NCBI GenBank assembly: GCA_947495035.1
Contig: CANLXI010000025.1
Span: 1 to 64,000, forward strand
DNA length: 64,000 nucleotides
Reading direction: 5' to 3'
Source: an uncultured Granulosicoccus sp.
GTDB lineage: Bacteria; Pseudomonadota; Gammaproteobacteria; Granulosicoccales; Granulosicoccaceae
Shown here: positions 28,526 to 38,054 of the stretch, piece after piece
Layout of the letters: each line of letters opens with the position of its first letter
Position numbering within the stretch: position 1 is the first letter of the stretch
Made by a program: the position numbers and the translations under genes
The notes under the pieces: model-generated
Seen by the model: the letters and a program-made list of their open reading frames with translations, nothing else
What the model was told of the DNA's origin: nothing
The model's database searches: none

Positions 28526-29752
28526 ATGGCCCTCACATTCAAACAGCAGTGCTCGTTTGTCATCAAGCTTGGCGAAATGCTGCACAGGTACGGCACTCCG
28601 GCCTTCCGGCTGGAAGCCCATCTGAAAACCGTGGCCGCCCATCTGAATCTTGATGGTTATTTTCTGGTCAGTCCGACAACACTCACCTACTGTCTGTGGG
28701 TGCAGGGCGCGCCGGATGATGACGTCTACAACTACTCCATGCGGGTGAAGCCCGGCGATCTGGATCTGGCGTCTCTGGCGCGTACCGACATCCTGGTCAA
28801 TGAACTGGTGGCCGGAAAATCCACGCTCGAAGAGGCCAGAACAGGCCTGAAGGAGATCGAGAATGCCGGCTCCCCCTACCCTGAGCTGGTGACCCTGTTT
28901 GCCTACATCGTGCTGGGCAGTGCCTTTTCCATGCTGATGCGCGGCAGCTGGAATGATGTCATGTGGGCGGCCATTCTCTCCATGCTGGTTTATGCCTTCG
29001 TCGCCTGGTCAGGCCGGTCACGAAGCGTGTCCAGCATGCTGGAACCGCTGTCGGCCACCGTGGTTGCCATCATTGCCGTCGGTCTCACTCGGCTGGATCC
29101 CGGCATCAACCAGCCTCTGGTCGTGCTCTCCAGCATCATCATCTTCATTCCGGGACTGTCGTTGGCCATGGGCTTTCGTGAGCTGGCCGCCCGCGAGCTG
29201 ATTTCCGGCACCGCCCGCATCATGGATTCGCTGATGGTGCTGTTCAAGCTGTACTTCGGCACCGTTCTGGGGGTGGCCATCGGGGTGTTGATCTGGGGCG
29301 AAACCCTCCCCGTCGATGATTTCCATGTCCCCCTGTGGACGGCCTGGCCTGCCGTGCTTCTGCTGGCCAGCGGCCTGTCGGTAGTCTTCAAGGCACGCCT
29401 GGTCGACGCTCCCTGGGGCGTTGCCGCAGGCGTGCTCGCCTATGCCGTCAGCACCCTGGCCACGACGGCATGGGGCACCACTCTGGGGGCATTTCTTGGT
29501 GCATTTGCCGTGGGTGCCTATGCCAATCTGTTTGCACGCTGGCGCAACCTGCCTGCAGCATTGGTGACGCTGCCCGGTATCGTGGTACTGGTGCCCGGCA
29601 GCAAGGTCTACGTCGGTCTGGATGATGCCGTTACCAGCAAGCAGTTCCTGACGGTGGACAACATCGGCGTGCAGTCCTTTCTGCTGTTCATGTCGCTGAT
29701 AGCAGGGCTGGTATTTGCCAGCGCGGTGGTCGAGCCGAGAAAATCCCTGTAG
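28526..29752 (+). CDS. ThrE-like threonine/serine exporter family protein
   Basis: A 408-residue integral membrane protein from the ATG at 28526; a TTG at 28490 would add 12 residues. The N-terminal soluble half (family DUF1212) has L-G-E-M-L-H-R-Y-G-T-P-A-F-R-L-E. The C-terminal half has about ten hydrophobic helices, with repeated I-P-G-L-S-L-A-M-G-F-R-E-L and L-P-G-I-V-V-L-V-P-G-S turns typical of ThrE. Known ThrE proteins export threonine and serine. Position beside hom and thrC fits threonine export, but substrate is inferred. Confidence 0.82.
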   Translation: MALTFKQQCSFVIKLGEMLHRYGTPAFRLEAHLKTVAAHLNLDGYFLVSPTTLTYCLWVQGAPDDDVYNYSMRVKPGDLDLASLARTDILVNELVAGKSTLEEARTGLKEIENAGSPYPELVTLFAYIVLGSAFSMLMRGSWNDVMWAAILSMLVYAFVAWSGRSRSVSSMLEPLSATVVAIIAVGLTRLDPGINQPLVVLSSIIIFIPGLSLAMGFRELAARELISGTARIMDSLMVLFKLYFGTVLGVAIGVLIWGETLPVDDFHVPLWTAWPAVLLLASGLSVVFKARLVDAPWGVAAGVLAYAVSTLATTAWGTTLGAFLGAFAVGAYANLFARWRNLPAALVTLPGIVVLVPGSKVYVGLDDAVTSKQFLTVDNIGVQSFLLFMSLIAGLVFASAVVEPRKSL

Positions 29753-29830
29753 GCCCACACCGACAATCCTGCAGAGCGCCTGCCAGCTCCGACTGGCCGA
29801 TGACACGAGCAGCACGGGAATACCGCACCG

Positions 29831-29859
29831 GGCAAGGCAAGGCAAGGCAAGGCAAGGCA
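29831..29859. repeat. 5-bp tandem repeat, nearly 6 copies, intergenic
   Basis: GGCAA repeats five times from 29831 and ends with a partial copy. It lies immediately before the stop codon side of the converging SDR gene (stop at 29864-29866). Confidence 0.95.
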
Positions 29860-29863
29860 GTTT

Positions 29864-30592
29864 CTACAAGTCGAAACTCGATGGCATGATGATCATGTCG
29901 CGAATGGTCACCCCGCGACGTCGGGTCAGCATGTACAGCACGGCATCGGCCACCTCGGCAGGTTCGATCAGGCTGCCGGCGTCCTTCAGTTCCTGCAGTT
30001 TTTCCTCCGGCCAGTCGGCCAGCAGCGCGCTGATCACCGGTCCGGGGGATACCGATCCCACGCGGATGCCGTGCTTGAACACCTGGCGGCGCACGGTCTG
30101 CACGAAACAGTCCACAGCCCATTTGGATGAAGCATAGACCGGTTCCCAGGGCGTGGGAAAATGGGCTGCCAGCGAACTGGTCACCACGATATCGCCCTCG
30201 CCACGTTCGATCATGTGCGGCAGCACATCGCGCACATTCTTCATCACCACATTGATGTTCAGGTTGAGCATCCGGTCGATGGCATCGTTATCGGCATCGA
30301 CCAGATCGCCACCGACGTAGAGGCCGGCATTGGCGTGCAGGATATCCAGTCGGCCGGCCGCATCGAGTACACGCGGCAGCAGGGTGGCACAACTGCCTGG
30401 GTCAAGCAGGTCGATGACCAGCGGTATCACGGCATCTCCGTGAATGTCGTGCAGGGTGTCCAGGGCGGCCCTATCCCGGTCGATCAGGGCCACTTTCGCT
30501 CCCGACTCCAGCATTGCCTCGGCACAGGCCAGCCCGATCCCCGATGCCGCTCCCGTGATGGCTGCAACCTTGCCTTGCAGATGTCCTTGCAT
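29864..30592 (-). CDS. Short-chain dehydrogenase/reductase
   Basis: A 242-residue classical SDR. The nucleotide site is T-G-A-A-S-G-I-G, followed by N-A-G. The catalytic tetrad is visible: Ser in V-T-S-S-L and Tyr/Lys in Y-A-S-S-K. The arginine after the second strand (A-L-I-D-R-D-R) suggests Asp-directed NAD use, but this is weak evidence. The substrate is unknown; ribitol/sorbitol-type dehydrogenases have similar length and pattern. It is a single gene between the ThrE-like gene (convergent) and the LysR gene. Confidence 0.9.
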   Translation of the reverse strand: MQGHLQGKVAAITGAASGIGLACAEAMLESGAKVALIDRDRAALDTLHDIHGDAVIPLVIDLLDPGSCATLLPRVLDAAGRLDILHANAGLYVGGDLVDADNDAIDRMLNLNINVVMKNVRDVLPHMIERGEGDIVVTSSLAAHFPTPWEPVYASSKWAVDCFVQTVRRQVFKHGIRVGSVSPGPVISALLADWPEEKLQELKDAGSLIEPAEVADAVLYMLTRRRGVTIRDMIIMPSSFDL

Positions 30593-30676
30593 GTCAACCC
30601 CGGCTATTGTTCATGAGAATCGCCAACCTCCGTTCTATCACACTGATCCGGTCCGGCGACAGTCGTTTCATGCGCC

Positions 30677-31621
30677 TCAGCCTCGGGACAGGGTTCGCGA
30701 CGGGTTCATTTCCTGACGAATCTGTTTGCGAGCGGCCTTGACCAGGTCAATGAAGGCCGAGGTGGTCGCCTCAGTGCCGGGTGACTGGAAGTGCATCTGG
30801 AACGGAATGGAAACCGTCCTGTCTTGCAGGCGAAGACTCCCGCAACCGGTCATGTCCAGCTTGCGGATACAGGCAGGCGCGATGGCGACGCCCAGGCATG
30901 ACGCCACACTGGTGAGTACGGCCTGCATGGTGTTCGCTTGCTGAATGATCTCGGGAGAAAAGCCTGCCTTGTGGCAGGCACTGATGGTCTGATCGAACAG
31001 GGTCGCGGAGCCGGAGCGGTTGTAGAGCACGAAACGCTCATCAGCCAGCTCATCCAGCGAGATGCTCGCACGCGATGCCAGCGCATGATTGAGCGGAACG
31101 AATGCCATCAGCTGGTCCGTATACAGATCCAGACTGGTGATGCTGTCCGGGGCTGACGGCGACAGCCCTCTCGACAGCGATATGTCCAGACGCCCCTCGC
31201 TCAGGGCTTGCGTCTGCTCGAAGGCTCGCATCTCCAGCAGGCTGACCTGCACCTCGGGAAAGGCTTCGGAATAGCGGAGAATCAACCGCGGAAGAAAGGA
31301 CTGGCAGGCCGACCCGAGAAAGCCGACTCGCAGGCGTCCGATCTGGCCCTGCCCGGCACGCTGCACCTGTTGGCGAGCACGCTCCTCATGAGCAATGATC
31401 TGCTCTGCTTCCTTCAACAGCATGTCACCCGCAGCCGTGATGTGGACTTCACGAGTGCTGCGCCTGAACAGGCTGACGCCCAGTTCCGCTTCCAGATCGG
31501 AGATCTGGCGACTGACGGCAGGCTGCACGGTATTGAGCGCGCGCGCAGCCGCGGAGAAACCCTGCAGCCGAGCCACTGCGACAAAGGTCTTGAGAACACG
31601 AATCTCCATTGGCTCATTCAT
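30677..31621 (-). CDS. LysR family transcriptional regulator
   Basis: A 314-residue LysR-type regulator. The N-terminal helix-turn-helix reads A-L-N-T-V-Q-P-A-V-S-R-Q-I-S-D-L-E followed by F-R-R-S-T-R. The rest is the usual effector-binding domain. It is divergent from an MFS transporter gene across 187 bp, the standard arrangement in which the regulator controls its neighbour. The effector is unknown. Confidence 0.92.
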   Translation of the reverse strand: MNEPMEIRVLKTFVAVARLQGFSAAARALNTVQPAVSRQISDLEAELGVSLFRRSTREVHITAAGDMLLKEAEQIIAHEERARQQVQRAGQGQIGRLRVGFLGSACQSFLPRLILRYSEAFPEVQVSLLEMRAFEQTQALSEGRLDISLSRGLSPSAPDSITSLDLYTDQLMAFVPLNHALASRASISLDELADERFVLYNRSGSATLFDQTISACHKAGFSPEIIQQANTMQAVLTSVASCLGVAIAPACIRKLDMTGCGSLRLQDRTVSIPFQMHFQSPGTEATTSAFIDLVKAARKQIRQEMNPSRTLSRG

Positions 31622-31629
31622 ACCTGAAA

Positions 31630-31641
31630 CGTATCAATACG
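31630..31641. promoter_or_regulatory. Small dyad upstream of the LysR gene, candidate operator
   Basis: CGTATCAATACG is a 5-bp inverted repeat with two central bases, 9 bp upstream of the LysR start and within the divergent spacer. Autoregulatory LysR sites commonly lie here, but the match to the T-N11-A pattern is loose. Confidence 0.3.
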
Positions 31642-31808
31642 ATCAGATAATAACATTTCTCTTATTTCCCAATCCTCCCTATCTTGCAAGCACAGCAGAC
31701 GCAGTTGGTCACGGAATGCCGACCGAGGCCCTGCGCCAACCCGCATGAACACTCACGGAAAAACCGGCAGTGTCCATTGCCGACACCCCGGACAACACCG
31801 ATAGCGAC

Positions 31809-33020
31809 ATGACTGACTCCACGCATACCAACCCCTTGTCAGCGTCCATGGTCCTGTTGATGGCCACCGCCATCTCGGCCACGGCTGCCAACATGTTCTA
31901 CAACCAGCCGCTGCTACCCTCAATGGGTGAGAGTTTCGGGCTGAGTGAGGGCACCATGGGACTGATTCCCTCTGCCACGCAGCTGGGCTACGCCATCTCG
32001 ATTCTGCTCATCTCGCCACTGGGCGACAGCATGAGCCGGCGCAATCTGATCAGCAGCCTGTCCATTCTCCTGACCCTGGCCCTGATGAGCGTGTGGATCT
32101 CACCGAACTTCGGCGTCTTGCTGGTGGCTTCGTTGGCGGTGGGCATCGGTGCGAACATCACCCAGCAGCTGATCCCGCTGGGAGCGGCCTTGTCACCGCC
32201 GGAAAGCCGCGGCAGGATCATGGGTAATCTGATGACCGGTCTGACGATCGGCATCCTGCTGTCGCGTACCGTCAGTGGCACGATTGCCGAGTATTTCGGC
32301 TGGCGCGCCGTGTTCCTGTTTGCCGCGCTGCTGGCAGCGATATTCGGCATTCTGCTGCGATGGCGGCTGCCAGCAAACAAGCCAAGGGTGACCATGCCCT
32401 ATCCAGCACTGATAATGTCACTGTTCACGCTACTGCGCCAGCACAGCCTGTTGCGCGAGTGCGCCCTGACCGGCGCTCTCTGGTTTGCTGCATTCAACGC
32501 CCTGTGGTCGACACTGGCCATTCATGTCACCGGTGAACCAATGAACTACACCGTGCAACAGGCAGGCCTGTTCGGCCTGGTGGGGCTTGCCGGAATCTTC
32601 GGCGCCAAGCTCGCCGGACGCCTGGTGGATCGCCTCGGAGCTACCCGCATCATCAGTGCATCCCTGTCCCTGGTGGCCGCCGCCTTCGTGGTTCTGCTGG
32701 TCTGGGGCGACAATCTTGCCGGTCTTGTCGTGGGCATCATCCTGCTGGACCTGGGTGTATTCGGTGCACAGATTCCCAATCAGGTCAGGGTATTTTCCAT
32801 CGACCCTGACGCACAGAGCCGCATGAATGCCGTGTACATGCTGGCGTACTACATTGCCGCCGCCATCGGCTCTGCAGCCAGCGTCAAGATCATGAGTCTG
32901 GCCGGTTGGCATGGAGTCGCCCTGTTCGGCCTGTCTCTGGCGGCAGCCGCCATACTGCATCACCTGTGGTGCAACATGCGCGCAGTGCGCCTGTCCGTTG
33001 GCGCAGCCTCAAGCGATTGA
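31809..33020 (+). CDS. MFS transporter, DHA1-like drug/metabolite efflux
   Basis: A 403-residue protein from the ATG at 31809; a GTG at 31770 would add 13 residues. It has about 12 hydrophobic helices. After helix 2 comes the conserved loop P-L-G-D-S-M-S-R-R-N-L, the family's G-x-x-x-D-R-x-G-R-R counterpart. Helix 1 ends with Y-N-Q-P-L-L-P, a phrase typical of a subset of sugar-efflux and drug-efflux DHA1 proteins. The divergent LysR regulator probably controls it. Substrate unknown. Confidence 0.88.
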   Translation: MTDSTHTNPLSASMVLLMATAISATAANMFYNQPLLPSMGESFGLSEGTMGLIPSATQLGYAISILLISPLGDSMSRRNLISSLSILLTLALMSVWISPNFGVLLVASLAVGIGANITQQLIPLGAALSPPESRGRIMGNLMTGLTIGILLSRTVSGTIAEYFGWRAVFLFAALLAAIFGILLRWRLPANKPRVTMPYPALIMSLFTLLRQHSLLRECALTGALWFAAFNALWSTLAIHVTGEPMNYTVQQAGLFGLVGLAGIFGAKLAGRLVDRLGATRIISASLSLVAAAFVVLLVWGDNLAGLVVGIILLDLGVFGAQIPNQVRVFSIDPDAQSRMNAVYMLAYYIAAAIGSAASVKIMSLAGWHGVALFGLSLAAAAILHHLWCNMRAVRLSVGAASSD

Positions 33021-33067
33021 CCCGGCAGCCTCGCTTATCCGGCATCCCAGCCCCGGCGTACTCGGCA

Positions 33068-34063
33068 TCATGCTTCTTCCAGAGGCATGCAGATCAGGGT
33101 TTCAAGCTCGGCGGGTGGCGTGTTGTACGGCGTATTCAGATAGGCCTCGTAACAAGGCTCATCGCGCGCATCCTGAGCAGCGTCACGCAACCATTCGCGA
33201 TACAGCCAGCGATAGCTGCGTGGCAACATGGCGTAGGGACCGACATGCAGACAGCTGGCATGCAGACCACCGGGCACATTCTGCGTCTCGTAGCCATCAG
33301 GCGTTCTGAAGTCCTCGGGTACGGGAATACCTGCAAAGGATCGACATCGCTCCTCCGGGATGACGTCCGGATCGTCGAAATAGACCCCCACGGTAAAGGT
33401 TTCACTGCGAGGCCAGGACTCGATCTCGGCTGCGGCCATGATCTTTTCGAACACACGCCCTATGTCGTGATAGTCACCCTGGTGCCAGAGTCCGATGAGC
33501 CTCAAGGGGGCTCTCTCGGCAATAGTGACCGACCGGGCATCAGATGATTCGTCGACTACCGGCCCAACGGTCTCGCTTTCCGGTGCATCACCAGCGGAAC
33601 CGGATCGATCTGCGGCCGCGCCGATCCTCGCATTGCTGGATGACGACGGCTGCGGTTGAATGCCACTCTTGCCGCCATGGCGAAACCTGCCCGGTGGCAT
33701 CCCATAGGTCCGTGAGAACAATCGCGTGAACGCCTGCAGATTATCGAACCCACACTCTGCCGCTATCTCGGCCACCGGACGATCGTCACGAAGCAATTCG
33801 GTCGCTGTTCTCTGCAGCCGAACCCGGCGCAAGGTGGCCACAGCACTTTCACCGGTCACCGCAACGTAGATGCGGTGCCAGTGATAGGCTGACAGATGTG
33901 CCACCTCGGCGACGGTGGCACTGTCGATATCCTCGGCCAGATGATCGTGAATATGGTCGATGACGCGCTGGATTCGCTGCGCGTGTCGCTGCTGCGTGGT
34001 CTTCATGAGGCACATGCTCTTGGCACAATCCGGCTTGCTCCGACAGTTCGCCACATCGAGCAT
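33068..34063 (-). CDS. AraC-family regulator with GyrI-like ligand domain
   Basis: About 331 residues from an ATG at 34063 with AGGG 7 bp upstream; an ATG at 34006 is possible. The N-terminal 110 residues hold two helix-turn-helix units (V-A-E-V-A-H-L-S-A-Y-H-W-H-R-I-Y and A-A-E-C-G-F-D-N-L-Q-A-F-T-R). A low-complexity linker leads to a C-terminal GyrI-like domain (about 185-330), which in Rob and BmrR relatives binds small hydrophobic compounds. It is a cytoplasmic one-component regulator. It converges with the MFS transporter gene; a control relationship is possible but not shown. Confidence 0.88.
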   Translation of the reverse strand: MLDVANCRSKPDCAKSMCLMKTTQQRHAQRIQRVIDHIHDHLAEDIDSATVAEVAHLSAYHWHRIYVAVTGESAVATLRRVRLQRTATELLRDDRPVAEIAAECGFDNLQAFTRLFSRTYGMPPGRFRHGGKSGIQPQPSSSSNARIGAAADRSGSAGDAPESETVGPVVDESSDARSVTIAERAPLRLIGLWHQGDYHDIGRVFEKIMAAAEIESWPRSETFTVGVYFDDPDVIPEERCRSFAGIPVPEDFRTPDGYETQNVPGGLHASCLHVGPYAMLPRSYRWLYREWLRDAAQDARDEPCYEAYLNTPYNTPPAELETLICMPLEEA

Positions 34064-34088
34064 TGGCAACCCTGCCCCCTTTGCCTTC

Positions 34089-34523
34089 TCAGGTTGGAAT
34101 ACCGAGGCTCTGCAGGAATTCCTGTTCAGTCATTCGATTCCGTGAATCGGCATTATCGAAACGATACCAGCCGGGCTGGGAATCGATATATATTTCGTTG
34201 TCGAAGACTGTATCATCGGGCAGGTCCAGCATGCCGGCGGCAAACATGTACGCTCCGTCGGCACTGAATTCCCCGGGGATCAGGTGGTAGAACAAGGTCG
34301 TGCCACACTGCTTGCAGAATCCGCGCTCCGCGAAATCGGACGAACGGTAGCGAGTGATCGACTCTTCACCTCTGATGTCCGGTTGTCCCTCGGCATGCAG
34401 CGCGAACATCGGCCCTCCACACCAGCGTCGACACACGGAACAATGACAACTGCCGACATTCCCCCTGGCCTGTGCCGTGATCTGGACAGCACCGCAGAGA
34501 CATTTACCGTGGTATTCGTTCAT
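34089..34523 (-). CDS. GFA/CENP-V family zinc protein
   Basis: A 144-residue protein from the ATG at 34523, which has a strong GAGGAAG ribosome site; the open frame continues upstream without family sequence. Zinc-ligand cysteines are C-L-C-G near residue 8, C-H-C-S-V-C-R near 27 and C-K-Q-C-G near 70. These match the glutathione-dependent formaldehyde-activating (Gfa) fold. Most members of this fold have no proven formaldehyde activity, so the name describes family only. It precedes the AraC-GyrI gene on the same strand. Confidence 0.88.
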   Translation of the reverse strand: MNEYHGKCLCGAVQITAQARGNVGSCHCSVCRRWCGGPMFALHAEGQPDIRGEESITRYRSSDFAERGFCKQCGTTLFYHLIPGEFSADGAYMFAAGMLDLPDDTVFDNEIYIDSQPGWYRFDNADSRNRMTEQEFLQSLGIPT

Positions 34524-34674
34524 AGCAACTTCCTCGTCGGTTGACAGTATCAGTAGCGGACAAGCCGGAGGGCTGGCGGACACTACCCGGGCCATGCGCC
34601 AACTGCCTTGCCTCACCACTATCTGAACACACTGGCGTTTGACAAATCCTGCGAAAATTGCAGTCAGTTGGTCA

Positions 34675-35628
34675 TCAATCCATGTATACCGAGCTGACCG
34701 ACTCATCGTGATGGATACGACGTATCGTCTCTGCCAGCAAGCTGGCGACCGACAGGCGTCGAATCTTGTGACAGTTCTCGGCTCGCTGGCTCAGTGGAAT
34801 GGTATCGGTGACCACGAGTTCATCCAGCTCCGACGCTTCGATATTGTCCAGTGCAGGCCCCGACAGAACCGCATGCGTTGCCAGGGCGACGACCTTTCCG
34901 GCACCGTGTTCCTTCAGTGCGCCAGCCGCCTTGCACAGGGTACCGGCCGTATCGACCATATCGTCGATGACCACGCAAGTCTTGCCCACGACATCTCCGA
35001 TGATGTGCATGACCTGAGCCTCGTTTGCCTGTGGACGGCGTTTGTCGATGATGGCCAACTCGGCGTCATCAAGCTGTTTGGCCACGGAGCGCGCTCGAAC
35101 TACCCCACCCACATCCGGTGATACCACGATCAGATCCGGGTACTTGTTTCGGTAGATATCGAGCAGCAGCAGCGGTGAAGCATAGACATTGTCGACGGGA
35201 ATATCGAAGAATCCCTGGATCTGCTCCGAGTGCACATCCACCGTCAATACGCGATCAACACCGGCCGTGCTCAGCATGTTGGCAACCAGCTTTGCGGTAA
35301 TGGGGACTCTGACGGAGCGCACACGGCGATCCTGCCTCGCATACCCGTAATAGGGTATGACAGCGGTGATGCGTCCTGCCGATGCGCGCTTGAATGCATC
35401 AACCATGATCAGCAGGTCCATCAGATTGTCATTGGTGGGTGCACACACCGACTGCACGACAAAGACATCACAACCGCGCACGCCCTCCCGAATCTCGAGC
35501 GAGGTTTCACCATCACTGAACCGCGACAATGACAGCTTGCCAACGGGTTGCTGGAGATAGGCTGCAATCTCCCCAGTCAATTGCGTATTGGCGTTTCCGC
35601 CGAAGATCATCATTTTCTTGAATGACAT
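34675..35628 (-). CDS. prs: Ribose-phosphate pyrophosphokinase
   Basis: Makes PRPP from ribose-5-phosphate and ATP for nucleotide, histidine and tryptophan synthesis. From the ATG at 35628 it is 317 residues, close to the E. coli length (315). Motifs include [15 protein letters not shown] (ATP loop) and the PRPP-binding [12 protein letters not shown]. The frame extends to 35658 without family sequence. It is divergent from queF. Confidence 0.95.
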   Translation of the reverse strand: MSFKKMMIFGGNANTQLTGEIAAYLQQPVGKLSLSRFSDGETSLEIREGVRGCDVFVVQSVCAPTNDNLMDLLIMVDAFKRASAGRITAVIPYYGYARQDRRVRSVRVPITAKLVANMLSTAGVDRVLTVDVHSEQIQGFFDIPVDNVYASPLLLLDIYRNKYPDLIVVSPDVGGVVRARSVAKQLDDAELAIIDKRRPQANEAQVMHIIGDVVGKTCVVIDDMVDTAGTLCKAAGALKEHGAGKVVALATHAVLSGPALDNIEASELDELVVTDTIPLSQRAENCHKIRRLSVASLLAETIRRIHHDESVSSVYMD

Positions 35629-35902
35629 GAACAAGCTCTGTCTCGATTGATGGCACACGCTATCGCCAGACCAGTACCCATCGACCTAGCCTAACCGTTT
35701 TCGCAAGCCGTCGAAACAGCCTGACGTTTCAGGAATCACCGACGAGTGAAACCCGGTGTCGACTTCCATCATTGACAACCAGTCACCGACCAATCACGAA
35801 TCCGGGCAATGCTGCAGCTGTGACTCTCCGCCACTTCCCGCCGCTCTGCGGTACAGTAGGACCCGATTTCTGCCGCAGCGCTCGAAGCCCCCCCGACAGA
35901 CC

Positions 35903-36718
35903 ATGAACGACTATCTGAAAGACGCCCCACTGGGACAGAGCACGCCGTATGTGTGCCATTACGATCCCGATCAGCTGTTCGCGATTCCGCGCAGCAACAG
36001 CTGGCAGACTCGGGGGCATGCAACAGCCCCGTTTCAAGGCTGTGATATCTGGAATGCCTACGAACTTTCCTGGCTCAACCCCAGGGGTCTGCCTCAGGTG
36101 GCCATGGCAGAAATACGGGTACCCTGCGAATCGCCCTTCATCATCGAATCGAAGTCATTCAAGCTGTACCTGAACTCCTTCAATCTGAGCCGCTTCGATA
36201 CCATCGAGACGGTACACCAGCACATGGTGGAAGATCTGAGTCAGGTTGCCGGTGCGCCGGTCAGCGTATCGATGCGATCGGTCGATGAACAGGCTTGCAT
36301 TGCGCAGCTTGATGGAGAGTGTCTGGACCAGCTGGATGTCGCCATCGAGCATTACGAACCAGCGCCTCGTCTGTTGCAGACAACGCCTGGCGATGTGATT
36401 CGGCAGACGCTCTACAGTCACTTGCTCAAGTCCAACTGCCCGGTTACCGGCCAACCCGACTGGGCCAGCATCCGGATCGATTGCCTGAGCGCCCCCCTCG
36501 ACAGGGAAGGCCTGCTGAAATACCTGGTGTCCTACCGCGAGCATGGCGACTTCCACGAGCAGTGCGTCGAGCAGATCTTTCTCGATATCCTCGAGAACTG
36601 CCAACCTCGCCAACTGAGCGTGCATGCGCGCTATGTGCGTCGGGGCGGGCTGGACATCAACCCCTATCGCAGCACAACTGCAGAATCAGCTGTCAACAGC
36701 CGCCTGTCCAGGCAGTGA
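35903..36718 (+). CDS. queF: NADPH-dependent preQ0 reductase (7-cyano-7-deazaguanine reductase)
   Basis: Reduces the nitrile preQ0 to the amine preQ1 in queuosine synthesis. From the ATG at 35903 it is 271 residues, the bimodular YqcD-type length; the frame extends to 35756 without homology. The substrate/NADPH motif E-S-K-S-F-K-L-Y-L-N-S-F lies in the N-terminal half. The catalytic Cys179 and Asp186 lie in S-N-C-P-V-T-G-Q-P-D-W. queG for the final step lies 20 kb to the left, so the pathway is not clustered. Confidence 0.95.
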   Translation: MNDYLKDAPLGQSTPYVCHYDPDQLFAIPRSNSWQTRGHATAPFQGCDIWNAYELSWLNPRGLPQVAMAEIRVPCESPFIIESKSFKLYLNSFNLSRFDTIETVHQHMVEDLSQVAGAPVSVSMRSVDEQACIAQLDGECLDQLDVAIEHYEPAPRLLQTTPGDVIRQTLYSHLLKSNCPVTGQPDWASIRIDCLSAPLDREGLLKYLVSYREHGDFHEQCVEQIFLDILENCQPRQLSVHARYVRRGGLDINPYRSTTAESAVNSRLSRQ

Positions 36719-36806
36719 CAAACACCATGACTCTATTGCAACGGCAACCATTCCGGCTCCTTGCGCTCCACTATGGTGATTCGAGTGACATTCACAGGAG
36801 CCACCC

Positions 36807-38000
36807 ATGACCCCGACCCGCCTGATGCTGGCCTTTGCCTTTATCCTGCCCCCTGCGCTTGCAACCGCTCAGGATTTCAACCGAACACCCCCGAACTCAC
36901 CGGATCAACGGCCGGCATTCGACGGTCAGACTCGAGCCCCCATCATTGATCAGGACGTGGAACTGCAACAGGAAACCATCGCGCAGGGGCTGAGCAGTCC
37001 CTGGGGTATCGATCAGTTGCCGAACGGTGACTGGCTGGTCACGGAACGAGGTGGAGCCCTGCGGCTGGTATCTGTCGACGGCACCCTTTCCGCGCCCATC
37101 AAGGGTGTGCCCGAGGTCGATGCGCGCGGCCAGGGTGGCTTGCTGGATGTCCTGGTCGCCGATGACTTTGCACAGACGCGGCGTGTCTGGTGGAGCTATG
37201 CCGAACCACGTGGCAAGGGTGAGAACGCTACTGCCGTGGCCACCGGCGTACTCTCGGCTGACAATAGCCAGCTCGATGATGTCGACGTGATCTTTCAGCA
37301 GCAGCCTGCCTGGGCCTCTACCGCGCATTATGGCTCGCGGCTGGTGTTCGGCAGGGACGGAGCCCTGTACGTGACGACCGGTGAGCGCTCTCAGCGTGAA
37401 CCTCGACAACTGGCACAGGATGTCACCACTCATCTGGGCAAGGTATTGCGCATCGACCCTCTGGGCGGCGCCGCATCCGGTAACCCGACGATAGCGGGTG
37501 GGCAACCGGAGATCTGGTCGTATGGTCATCGTAACATCCAGTCGGCGGCCCTCGGCCCCGATGGAGCGCTGTGGACCGTGGAGCACGGGCCACGTGGCGG
37601 GGATGAACTGAACCGACCGGAGGCCGGACGCAACTACGGCTGGCCCGTCGTGACCTACGGCGAGGAATACTCGGGCCGACCGATTGGCGAAGGCATCACC
37701 GCAGATGAGACGTTCGAGCAGCCCCTGTATTATTGGGACCCCGTGATCGCACCCAGCGGCATGGCCTTCTATGACGGTGAGCTGTTTGCGGATTGGCAGG
37801 ACAGCGTTCTGATCGGCGGTCTGGCCAGTCAGGCCCTGGTCCGGCTGGAGCTGGATGGGACGCGAGTCACCGGCGAAGCACGGTACCTGCAAGGACAAGG
37901 TCGGGTTCGTGATGTGGATGTTGCGCAGGATGGTTCCGTGGTCATCGTGACGGATTCCGGAAACGGTGCGATGATACGCTTGACGCCATGCTGCCGATGA
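36807..38000 (+). CDS. PQQ-dependent aldose sugar dehydrogenase, periplasmic
   Basis: A 397-residue six-bladed beta-propeller of the glucose/sorbosone dehydrogenase family (soluble Asd/YliI type). The signal peptide is F-A-F-I-L-P-P-A-L-A-T-A-Q-D. Conserved phrases include L-S-S-P-W-G-I, Y-G-S-R-L-V-F-G, L-A-Q-D-V-T-T-H-L-G-K-V-L-R-I and Y-G-H-R-N-I-Q-S, and E-H-G-P-R-G-G-D-E-L-N near the PQQ site. It oxidises sugars in the periplasm and passes electrons to an acceptor. PQQ synthesis genes are not in the window. The nucleosidase gene starts 54 bp after it. Confidence 0.9.
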   Translation: MTPTRLMLAFAFILPPALATAQDFNRTPPNSPDQRPAFDGQTRAPIIDQDVELQQETIAQGLSSPWGIDQLPNGDWLVTERGGALRLVSVDGTLSAPIKGVPEVDARGQGGLLDVLVADDFAQTRRVWWSYAEPRGKGENATAVATGVLSADNSQLDDVDVIFQQQPAWASTAHYGSRLVFGRDGALYVTTGERSQREPRQLAQDVTTHLGKVLRIDPLGGAASGNPTIAGGQPEIWSYGHRNIQSAALGPDGALWTVEHGPRGGDELNRPEAGRNYGWPVVTYGEEYSGRPIGEGITADETFEQPLYYWDPVIAPSGMAFYDGELFADWQDSVLIGGLASQALVRLELDGTRVTGEARYLQGQGRVRDVDVAQDGSVVIVTDSGNGAMIRLTPCCR

Positions 38001-38054
38001 TGGAAGACCACGGCCTGCAGCCTGCCTCCCACCCAACAGACGATTCCCGATGCC

